Shown: piece after piece, positions 26,039 through 36,403 of the stretch
Layout: every line of letters starts with the position of its first letter
Position numbering within the stretch: the stretch's first letter is position 1
Assembly (NCBI RefSeq): GCF_954871325.1
Contig: NC_088775.1
Location: 90,154,805 to 90,218,804, forward strand
Direction of reading: 5' to 3'
Source: Gordionus sp. m RMFG-2023
Lineage: Eukaryota; Nematomorpha; Gordioida; Chordodea; Parachordodidae
DNA length: 64,000 nucleotides
Made by a program: the position numbers and the translations under genes
Notes under the pieces: model-generated
Seen by the model: the letters and a program-made list of their open reading frames with translations, nothing else
Databases searched by the model: none
Told to the model about the DNA's origin: nothing

Positions 26039-26041
26039 AAT
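25993..26041 (+). repeat. (GAAA)n microsatellite
   Basis: About 12 uninterrupted GAAA units. Segment A has a shorter CTTT-type tract at the matching place (10,285-10,310), so the tract has grown in C. Confidence 0.9.
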
Positions 26042-26153
26042 TTTTTTTTAAAAAACGCGCTAAATAAATTATTTTAAAGTTATAAAAATAGAGTTTATTA
26101 GTTTTTTTACATTTTAATTTTTCTGATTTTGCCCAAAAATGATGCATTCCAGT

Positions 26154-26306
26154 AGTGTTGTTAAAGGGCCCTATTAATATTTTAGTTAAACTAATATTAT
26201 GTAAGCCTCGAAATTTGTCAAATAGAGGTCCAAGCCTTTTACCTTTGAGAAAAATCTTCAGAACTTACGCAATATTCTTTTGGCTAAAATCTTGAATCAA
26301 TTTTTT
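26154..26306. mobile_element. partial MITE1, only in segment C
   Basis: Starts AGTGTTGTTAAAGGGCCC and contains ATATTATGTAAGCCTCG and TTACGCAATATTCTTTTGGC; the right terminal arm is lost. Confidence 0.6.
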
Positions 26307-29300
26307 TTTATAGCCAATTATTTTCCCCAAAGATTCATCTGCCAAGATTACAAAGTTAGATAATTGAATATGAAACCTCTCAACTATATACCTATTTTTA
26401 CTCCTAAATCATAAAAGGATCTATTTTAAATAATATGCTACAAAAAAAATATACGTTTTATTAAAAAAATTTATCCATTTTAGATAATGTTGAATATTTT
26501 TGAGATTAAATTGCAAAAATTAAGATTTAAACCATCTTTTGGAGGTGCTGAACTTGTTCCAACTGTGCTAACTTCCGCTATAGGTATAGCTATACAAAAT
26601 TGTTGTTGTTTTTTTAAAATAATGATATTAGTCAGATATATTGTAAAATTATTATAAATTACCGTAATTTGTAGAGAAGTGAATGATAAGAAGACACACA
26701 ATTATTACCTATATTTATTTAATAGAAAAGTGAATTTTATGCTCTACTAAGTATAGTAGACTATTTTGGAATATAGGTTTATGCTAAACGGTAACTATGA
26801 AACGCTATTCAAAATTATTGCATTGTTTTAATCGATATGGCTATATATCGTTATAATATATAAAAATTATTAGTTATAGACCTTGATTGAGGAAATCATT
26901 ATAAAGTCTGGATCGAATTCAAGATTGAACCCTAATTTTTAAATCTACTAATATTATAGTGCTTCGTGTATTAGATAAATATAAAACTTAATTGAAATAT
27001 TATATCTTTCTATTTTATTTTATTGTATTTTAATTATAAATTTATATTTATGCTTACATGTATGGGAAACATTGTCAATAATATTTTAAAATTCTGGATA
27101 ATATGAAAAAATTATAAAGATATTTAGTATTTTTTGTGTCGTTTTTGTATTTGTAAATAATTTTGTTATCCGAATATATAGAGAAAACTAATATCTTTTC
27201 AATAATATAACAGTAGAAGAAAAATAGAAAAATTAAACACACGATAAGCCATTAATTTATTCGAGAGAAATATTTAACATTAAAATTAGTCAACGCATTT
27301 GTATATAAAAACTATCAGAAATTTATTTTTTATAGGTATTTAAAAAGAATATTTAAGTTTCAATTATATTGCTTAATAAAATATTATGTTTGTTTAATAA
27401 AAAATTAAACGTGTATTGTGATTTCCAAGGAATTTATAGCAAACGCGATTACACCTTATGTTCAGTAGGTGTGTTATACAAAAAAATCATGTCTATAAAT
27501 AAGTATAATTTTTAAAAGTGTTAGACGATACAATATTATGATAAAATCTGAAAAAATAAGATTATGTTCGCGATGCGTTTGGTAAAAAAAATACGAGATA
27601 TACCAACCAGTTATTAAAAAAATAATAGGAAAATTATATTAACGATATTATTAAAAAGCAGAAATATCTAATAAATATTTGTTAAGTCATGAAGAATTAG
27701 CTTTGATTTATAAATTTAGATCCTTAAAAAATATTATTTTTAAAATATTTATTTTAAAATCCTTTTAAAATTTTAAAATAAATGTATAAAATTTGTATTT
27801 TACCTTTATTTTTTTCTTTTTAGAATGTAAAAATTAAGCATAATTTGTTTTTTAAATAAATTCTTTTATATAATAATTTTATAAAAATTAATCATGTGAA
27901 CACTTTAGACCTATTAAAATTATCCGCGTAAAAATAAAATATTATTACAATGTATGTGATAAAATATTAATTATTGGGAATTATGTTTACGTAATAAAAT
28001 AAAATAATTACTAGATCATAATTATTATTAGGTATTTTAATAAGAAAAAATTCCCCGACATAATTATACAAATGATAATCATTTTCGTATATTTCAACTT
28101 CGTGTTTAAATTTAAATTTTTTATCAAAATTCATGGTTAATATTAATTTTTTAACTTTAATATTCAACCATCAACTAAAAATTTTGTGCCATTAACATAT
28201 TCATTTAAGAAATAAATATACATAATCTCCTATATGATTGAGATAATCTTTCAAATTTTAAATCAGTATATTAGGTTTCGAATCTCTTTATATGTATATA
28301 TGTAATAGATTAACCCTTTCAATTTATTTTCTATATGAGTGAAGTGATAAAATAATTTTAATATATTAAAGAAATATACTCTTTTTCTTATTAAATTAAA
28401 CTAAAAAAAAAATTATCCAAGATGATGGCTGTGAAAAACAGATTTTTAAAACACTGGGCAAATTATTACTTGCTAGGAATGATGGCAGAAAAATTTTCCA
28501 TCATTTGGCTGAATCTGTAGGCATTAAGTTAAATTGAAGTTTTAAACAACACTTAAAAAAAGAAGTGAATAAAGTGACTTGATGCCAGTTGAGGCACGCC
28601 AATATTAAATTCATCAATCTCTGATTTGAAACAGAGAAATCCACGTAAATTTATGAAATTCATCAATATATGACTCGTTACTTTTCCCAACTTTTAAGAT
28701 GTTAAGTCAAGCTGTATCATTTCCTTTTTGAAAAATGGGCTTATTACCTTAAATAATATGTAATAATTAGATTATTTGTTGTCACATTTCTAATGCAAAG
28801 AAATTATAGCGTTTCAATAAGATATTTTTTTGGGTCATTTTCCCATTTCATTAAAAAATAACTTTTTATAGGTTACCGCCATATTCCCTAAAATCAATGG
28901 TTGAATTGATAAAATTGTTATATAAATATTACCAGAAACCCGAACATATTTGAAATTAAAGAGCATAAGATTACATTTATATAAAATTTATATAATTATC
29001 TTGGTAGGCACATAGCTGATGCTTATTAATTGTCTTCATACAAAATTCTGAATAAATATTTTAAATAAATTTTATTATCTATCTTCAATTTAGTTTCTTT
29101 ATATATATGTATGCAGCATTTCTTAAGACTAATTTTTTTTTGTCATTTGTTGTAGCTGTTAAAAAAAAAGAAGAAATGAATTTAATATAATACATATAAT
29201 GTCAGTCATTTTCTGTCAGGAAGGAGAAATTTTTTCCTTAGGGAAAGAGGGGGGGGGGGAAGATCACGGGATGCCAGCTGGAGAAGAACAAAGAATGGAG

Positions 29301-30059
29301 GAGATTGTAAAGATAAGATTTCAGTTATTGGTGATGTGTTTTCATATAAATAATATTATAAATGTTTATGATGTTTGAATAAATTGGATTTTTAGATTGT
29401 TTTGGGATGGATAAGTTATAGTTTTCGAGTGGGAAGGGTTGAGAGTAAGTGGTATTCTTTTTTAGTCATCACATATTTATTTTATTGTAATCATTTATAA
29501 AAGTTTGGGTAATAGTTTCCATTTTTAACCGTTTTACCATTCCATTTTAAAAATGGAGAAACTGAGTTTTATTCCTAAAACTCGATCGTTATAATTGTCG
29601 CCTCGTCGAATTGTCTTTGCGCTGAATTGTCATTGCCTCGAATTTTCTTGCGCAGAATTGACGCGTTAATAAAGGTTTAAAAAAAATATATACTTGAAGT
29701 AATTAAAAAAATATTTACTAGTTACCCAAGTTTTATAACAATTGTTATAAATAATTCAAAAAAAAAATTTAATTTTATATGCGGCTTAAATAAAAATATG
29801 AGTAATAAAACAAACAAATTATCAAAAAGTGTTATCGTAAGATGTATAGGTAATAATATATGTAAACAAGTATTTCTTATATAATATTATAAATTTTTAC
29901 TTTCGATTTTAAAAAACATGAAATGAAATGCTTAGCAAGGGTGAGAAAAACATCCCCGGAAATTAATTCCACTAAAAATGAATTTACAAAAGAAATTTAA
30001 CTGATAATTATTCGTCAGAAAATAAATACACATGTAATATATATTCAGAGGAATATAAA

Positions 30060-31968
30060 TTTTTTTTTTAATATTTTATGTTTTAATATATTTATAAATG
30101 TTTGAAAAATATATAATAATACTATTAAAAAAAAAGAACGGAGATGGTGTGACGCAGGGAAACAAAAATGAAAAAGGGACGTAAGTGTTGTCTATGATAG
30201 CTCTTTGGCTAGAAGGCTACCATTGAAACTGATATAATTAGCTTTGAGAATCGCTATGGATAATCGTTGACGAAGAAAAAAACCCTCTCGAGGTTCTTCT
30301 GAGAGTTTGCTGATTTGTGATCCTAAGTTTTTGAAAAATGCTAAGGCGAGTTTGCCGAAGGTGCCAAGAGTGGTTGATATGATTGGGATGAAGCAATGAT
30401 CGTTCATTATTTCTGCGTATTTAGAAGTTTTAAGTTGTTCCTTCTGGTCAAGGATGTTGATGGCGTGGTTGGATGGGGCCAAGGGGTCAATACAGGAATA
30501 GTCCCATACCAAAAGTTGGCCTCTCCTCCATGGGATTTGAGAGATCCCATCAGGACGTTTACCGTCAGATCTAAAAAGACCCTGTGGTTCTAGCGTGGAA
30601 GGAATTTGGGCGGATTTCAGAGCATGTTGGATGATTCTATTACATTGCTTGTGTCTGATGAATCGTCCATTGCAGGAGCGACAATGTAAACTATGTCTAC
30701 CCTTCGAGTCAACTGGCGAGTTGCACCCTGAGCAGATGTGGGGGTGAGTGATGGAACAATTTAGACGAATGCCAATGGCATGGGTAAATTCATTGTTGGA
30801 TAGTTGAAGCTGAAGATTGGTAGATGGGATGGCCTCAAGAAACTCATGTCCCGTACCATTGAGCAAGGAAGAGAATAGGGTGCGGTCGGTAGATTGCATG
30901 CTAGATAAGAGAGTTTCAACGCAGCGAGCAACCACTGGTGCATCCCAGTCTTTCTGTCTATGGGTTGTGGGGGATGAGAATCAGCATTGATCCTTGTTTT
31001 CCAAATATCCATAGCCACGATTAAGGAAAGGTCTTCTTTAGAATTATGGGCGGTAGTTATTGGCTTTGTCAAGAGACTACTCGATATGAAAGTAGTTGTT
31101 GCTAAGTCAAGTGGAGATCTGATGCCGAGACCACCAAATTTGGTTGGAAGAGTTGCTTGGGCCCAAGCGGTTTCGTTGAATCTGATATTTACTATTTTTT
31201 CGGTTAAGTCCTTTATCCTTTTTGTAAGTTTGGAGAGGAATAGGATATTTAAAAATTGGTGTTGACCGAAGTGCGTAAAGAATCCTTGGTATAAAAAAGA
31301 AATTTTTTAGCAAAAAAAAGGACTTGTGTGATGGAAGAAGTGTAAAGATGTCCTCCAGTTTAAGGAGTATGTCAAGTGTGGAATGAAGAAAGGTGCTTAT
31401 TGCCTCATGTCCTCCAACAGGCGATCCTAGATGTGTTAATTCAACGCTTGATGTGAATTTGAAATCGTGAGTGTTGGTAGCATTAGAATTTAAAAGTGAG
31501 AATTCAGATTTGCTCTGGTTAAGCGAAAGTCCAATGGCTGTGCCCATTTCTTTAATTATGTTGACTGCTTTGGCAATTTCACTACTGGGACCACTCAAGA
31601 TTCCATCATCAATATACCAAGCGTGGAGCGATAGAGTACATGAAGAGTTTATTGATTTTATCATGTCATTGATTCCAAGACTAAAGAGAAGGGATCCGAG
31701 AGGGTCACCTTGTTGGATACCCTCGACAGAAAGTATCTTTTCTTTGTTGAATTGTAAGATTGTTGGTGATTGGTAGCAAGAGAAAAGAAATTTGGTGTAA
31801 GCGGGGAAATGGAAGCAAGTTGAATGTAGGAACGTGTTGCGCGAAAGAGCGTTGTAGGCGTTAGAGAAGTCAATTTTTACTAGGGATTCGTTTTTTGGGT
31901 TATTTTCAAGGTGAATTCTTGTTAAGTGCACAGCAGCTTCACACCCACCAGGTATCCCTACACCATAT
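30060..31968 (-). mobile_element. 5'-truncated LINE of the restriction-like endonuclease type
   Basis: This insertion interrupts segment C: B and C match again on both sides (TATATTCAG before, CCTGGGAAAAGAAAAA after). It holds the 3' half of a non-LTR element: reverse transcriptase palm, then a zinc-binding motif, then a PD-(D/E)xK-like endonuclease, the order seen in R2, NeSL and relatives. No APE domain is present. The 5' part, including the RT fingers, is missing, which is typical of incomplete reverse transcription. Confidence 0.75.
30192..31931 (-). pseudogene. RT-endonuclease frame of the truncated RLE LINE
   Basis: The upstream piece (31,931-31,107) carries RT motif A (VKIDFSNAYNALSR), motif B (GIQQGDPLGSLLFSL) and the catalytic WYIDDGIL. 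The downstream piece (30,935-30,192) carries CSGCNSPVDSKGRHSLHC and RHKQCN. It then has KRPDGISQIPWRRGQ and VWDYSC, matching the K/RPD...D core of restriction-like endonucleases. It ends GKLALAFFKNLG and LRQRLSIAILKAN. At least two frame changes, near 30,950 and 31,100, separate the pieces. The exact clade (R2, NeSL, CRE or Hero) cannot be settled by eye. Confidence 0.75.
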
Positions 31969-32205
31969 CCCCTGGGAAAAGAAAAATAATCCCATTTTAT
32001 TCGATCCTAACAAGAATGAGAATTAAAATAATTCCCCGAATAAAAATTTAACTTTTAAACAATAGAGAAAAAAAATTACTTGAAATGTAGAAATTAAAAA
32101 AATGATTTACATGATGTGAAGCTATCCCATGTAAAATATTTAAGGGAGTAAGGCTATATCTAGTATCGTTCATTTATTAAATAGTTAGATTTCATTAGTC
32201 ACAAT

Positions 32206-33565
32206 TTGAATTTTCTGCTCTGATAAAAAAAACGCCACTATCGACTGACGCCGATCCATTTTTGAAAAACGGGTTGCCTTTATTTTCAAAAATCGTGAAT
32301 AATTTTTTAAAAAATAAAAAAAAAACACATCTCCTCTAATGGTTATACTCTTAATTTAAAGTTTAAATTATTACGATTATAACATTTTTTATTCAATTTT
32401 AAAATCAGAAAGTCAATTTTAAATCGTAATATGTTATAATAAGGAATAAAAATTTTAAACATTTTAGAAAAATGACAGGTGCCCTATATAAGAAGACACT
32501 TTGATTCGTATCAATAGGGCATTCGTCCATAGGAGGACGCCTTTGAAATTCTCTTCACGAACCTATCAAAGAAATGCGCTTTGTCCATAATAGGATGTCA
32601 TATTCGTCTTATATACGAATACGATCGAAGCATAAAGAACTCCGAATTAACATATTCCGGAAAAGGATTGGATTGAAATAATAAAGTAAGAAAAATATGA
32701 AAATCCAAATTATCTTATTTTGGGGAAAAGAATTTATAAAACCGAATAATTTGCAGATGTTTTTAATTTACAAAATGTATTTTGGATATATGCATCATGG
32801 AGTTTTACCTCGGGAAAATGATTTTGAAATATTTGATAAATATATATAACTCCGAGATTACTTTAATAATATCCAAAAATAATATTGGCATTTGAAAGTA
32901 TATTATACCTTTTTCTTTCGAATAAAGCAAATATATCGTAGAATTTCATAAATGAATTTATTTTCTAAATACATAAAAAAATTTACATCTGTTTTCGCCA
33001 TTTTCCTTATATCATTATTGAAAATTTTATTGGAAAAAATATAATTGATATTACAGTATTTTCAAATTTTGGAATATTTTGATTTATCATTATCCGCATC
33101 ATCATATTCAGAATTTGGAATGATAATTTATACATTTGGATCTGAATATAAATTTCCTTTGAATAATTTTGCTAATATTTAACACTAATATTGGGAAAAT
33201 AAATACCATGTCCTGTAAGAATTTCTCCGGTCAATTTAATTTATCCATTACGATATTTTCAGATCACTCTAAATTGATCATTATGGTACCATTTTTAAAA
33301 ACCTGAATGATTTTCAAAGCTATATTAAAGTTTAATTTAATAAAAAAAGAGTATCCCTATTAGCTCAATATATTTAAATTATGATTAATTATAGTAAAAA
33401 TTAAATTTCATATCATGAATAATCATATAATGAATGTATTTTTCAATGTTTATTCAACTATAAAATAAGACTCTCCCTTTATTTCATTAAAATCATTTAA
33501 TTAAATAAATATAACAAAATATGTTTTATTTAAAAATGACAGTTGTATAAGATAATGTTTTTAAA
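32206..33565. other. stretch without recognisable gene
   Basis: A less AT-rich patch at about 32,470-32,660 contains an 8-bp inverted pair (TGCCCTAT/ATAGGGCA) and the phrase CCTATATAAG, but no frame or RNA I recognise. The rest is AT-rich and featureless. Confidence 0.5.
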
Positions 33566-33772
33566 AAGCCCAACTTGGATCGATTTTAAAATGGACTAAT
33601 CAAAATTTAAACCAAAATAATATTAATCAAGCCTTGATATTTAGTAAATAGATGTCTAAACATTTCTACCAGCTATCAGCAAAATCTCCTGGCTTCCATA
33701 ATATTATTTTGGTTATAACCTTAATCAGGCAGCATTAAAAAATCGATCCGAATCGGACTTTTTAAACACTAG
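33566..33772. mobile_element. diverged MITE1-like palindrome
   Basis: Arms ACTTGGATCGATTTTAAAAT and ATCGATCCGAATCGGAC, with AATAATATTAATCAAGCC and ATAATATTATTTTGG inside. It matches the MITE1 plan (arms, GCTATCAGCAAAATCT centre) but is an older or sister subfamily. Confidence 0.5.
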
Positions 33773-34192
33773 CATAATACATAACATCTTTCATTATGTG
33801 TCTGTTCATAATATAACAATTTTTTAAATTAAATGGTCAAATATAATCATTATTTTATCATTTATTACTATGGCGCCCATTATAAACGATATAACCTGAT
33901 TTATTTAGAGAAGCCGCTAATAGAATTAAACCCTTTAGAATTACAGTGTAAATTTCTAATCTGTTTTCTCTGTTTCGTCATATTTTAATGAAAACCTGGA
34001 TTGACAAATATAGCATATTGACAAAATACAAATAAAATGATGTATATTTTCGGGAACATGTTTCGAAACGTTATGAGGCATGAAATGGAATGCAAATATA
34101 ACATAAAAAATTTCAAGGAACGTGAATGCCAAAATGCCTTTGTCCCAGGCCCCTAGTTTTGTTATCATTTAATTTAAGGTATATATGTGTCT

Positions 34193-35954
34193 CAGAGTTG
34201 TTAAAGGATCGAATCAAAAGATCGCCGATCCTGGATTCGATCTAAATTTGTCAATTTTCCTGGATTCGGAATCCTGACCTCAAATTGAGGATCGTGATCG
34301 AGATCTTTTTCTTAAATATTCGATCCCGATCCTTTTAAAAATTAATTTTTTACTTAAAAAGCAACAAATAAAATAAAAATTTTGAAAATTAAATTAAAAT
34401 ATTATTTTAAAAAATATATCTATCTACATCATATTATATCAACTACCATTCCACCATATTTCAAAAATTTCATTTTTTCAATTTTTGGAAGTGATTAAAG
34501 CCTACAAATACAAGTTTATTTATTTAATTTAATTTAATTATATTATAATATAAATAAATCTAGGTTTTAATAATGTCCTCCATTATAAATTTAGAAGATG
34601 ATTCATCTACTAGTACTACTATTGATATGACAGTAGATATAGGTGAGAATGTGAATCTTTTACCATTTCATAATTTACGTAAGTATTTTACTCTATGTGA
34701 AACGGATGGAAGTAACCAGACAATGATCTATGCAAAATGTTCTTTATGCAAAAACAAGATCTCCTCCTCAAAGATTAGTAGTTCAAATTTAAAGAGACTA
34801 AAAGTTTATTTTTAAAATATAATTTTTATTGTTTATTAAAATAATTAATATATTTATCTATGTGTTAATCTTAATTATAATAATCATATATTAGAAGGAA
34901 ATATTGTAAATTTGGTATTTTAAGAGAATTTATATATGACCTTATTAACCACGGTAAATAATAATATACCTTAATATGTTTAACAAATTTGTGTTGAACA
35001 TTTATTCATAAGTTCTTATATTATTAGATATCAGATATCTGCAAAATTTATTTAAAAAATTAGTAAAATATTTTTAACAAGTTTGGTCTACTAAGCCTCT
35101 TATATCTGGTAAAATTTAATGAGCCTAATAGGCATTAAAAATTATTAAATTTAATCAATATTATACAATTGGTCAGGCCTGACTGTAAAATCTAAAGGGC
35201 TTACTTTTGCAGATACCTGATTTATATGAATGAACACTTATTTACTAATAAATTAATTATCATTTATTAATATAGATTTCCTTCACTATATGATGACAGT
35301 AATATATTGGCATCAATAATTCACCCAAAGTTTAAGCTCAATTGGCCTTTTATTAATCTGCCACAAAATTTGTTGCTAAAAGAAAGGTTAATTGCCCATT
35401 TAGAAAATATACAGGGTCAACCACATGCAGATCCTTCAAATGAATGCATGGATGAAATCGATACCTTTTTGGGGAAAAATTCATAAATAAATGTTCTTTC
35501 ACTTAATAATTTTTTTTATTCTATTCATGATTCAGTGAATATTTTTAATAATTATGTAAATTTTAATTTTTTTTTATTGAATATAACACACCCTTGCCAT
35601 CAAGCGCTCCTGTGGAGCGCTTGTTTAGTAAAGCTAAACATGTACTTAATGAAAAACGTCGATGTTTAAATGATGATAATTTTGAAAAATTTTTATTATT
35701 AAAGGCTAATTTTAATTATAAATAAATATATTCTAATTGTTATTATATATATTATTCAATTACAATAAATTTATTCCATATTTATTTAATTTTTATATTA
35801 GTTAATTTTGCATCAATCAGAAATTTAAATAAGAAAAGGATCATGATCGCGATCCTTTTTTTAAAAAAAAGTCGATCCTGGATTTCGATCCTATTTTTTT
35901 TAAAAAGATCGTGATCGGGATTCGATCTTATAAAAGCATCAATTAACAAGCCTG
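34193..35954 (+). mobile_element. hAT transposon, internally deleted, with target duplication
   Basis: A perfect 8-bp target duplication ATGTGTCT (34,185-34,192 and 35,955-35,962) brackets 1,762 bp. The left end is CAGAGTTGTTAAAGGATCG; the right end, read inward, is CAGGCTTGTTAATTGATGC. Subterminal GATCCTGGATTCGATC repeats occur on both sides. The interior holds transposase pieces with a BED zinc finger and a hAT dimerisation domain. All of this is diagnostic of the hAT superfamily. The catalytic middle is missing, so it is non-autonomous now. Confidence 0.92.
34573..35725 (+). pseudogene. hAT transposase remnant (BED finger and C-terminal dimerisation domain)
   Basis: The 5' piece (34,573-34,815) starts MSSIINLEDDSS and contains a BED-type finger: LRKYFTLCETDG, YAKCSLCKN, then SSNLKRL where the usual final histidine is lost. 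The 3' pieces are at about 35,270-35,485 (SIIHPKFKLNWPF, the region before the dimerisation domain) and 35,588-35,725. The last piece encodes PLPSSAPVERLFSKAKHVLN, EKRRCLNDDNFEKF and LLLKANFNYK, a clear hAT C-terminal domain. About 450 bp between the halves is far too short for the RNase H-like catalytic core and shows no trace of it. Confidence 0.88.
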
Positions 35955-36085
35955 ATGTGTCTATAAACTCTATAATATATTAATTCTGAATCTCAACATA
36001 ATAAAATATATATAATTTTTTGATAAAATCATCATATATAGTTTTGTTTCATTATAATTAGTACCAAATAAAAGATAATATATTC

Positions 36086-36202
36086 GCTAATTATCCCTAG
36101 GATTACATTTTGAGTTTAGTTTTTAAAATAATGTTATAGATGGCAGCCAAGAACTGAAGGATCGCCAAGAAAAAGAGTCCCGATTTCATGTATAGTACTA
36201 CT
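36086..36202 (-). pseudogene. relic of the last exon of an UNC-93-like gene
   Basis: Read on the minus strand it gives YMKSGLFFLAILQFLAAIYN and ILKTKLKM before a stop. This matches the end of the live paralog at 45.8 kb (CMKSKLIFLTAILALATVSY, VLETRLKRK). The 5' half of the exon (NPEPAFANHRLWES) and all other exons are absent; the phosphatase gene now lies where they would be. It is a dead fourth member of the local family, starting about 130 bp from the hAT element. Confidence 0.75.
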
Positions 36203-36403
36203 TGCTACTTTTATTAATGTTTTAAATTTTGTTCTTTATTTGTTAATGTTATTAACTTATGGCTGTAGGTTTATTAGATAAGTATTCTAAAATGGCCTTT
36301 TTTTTAGAAATAACATGTCAATATTTCACAAGACATGTCAAAACTGATATGCGACAGAATTTCTTACATGATCAGTAAGTATACCGTGTAAAAAATTTTG
36401 TGA

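Larger units (their letters stand above)
24720..32205 (+). repeat. Segment C, copy of the ~5-kb non-coding repeat plus truncated LINE
   Basis: Landmarks run in the same order as in segment B. They include GACCAAGGAGTCCAATTCC (about 24,831), GGTCCAACATATTCCACCTT (about 25,060), TTACATGTATGGGAAACATT (about 27,055), CATTTCTTAAGACTAATTTT (about 29,119), AATATGAGTAATAAAACAAA (about 29,796) and TAGTATCGTTCATTTATTAA (about 32,161). It lacks the MITE1, MITE2 and MITE4 insertions at 7-9 kb in A and the RTE LINE of B. It has its own LINE at 30.1-32.0 kb. Confidence 0.75.
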
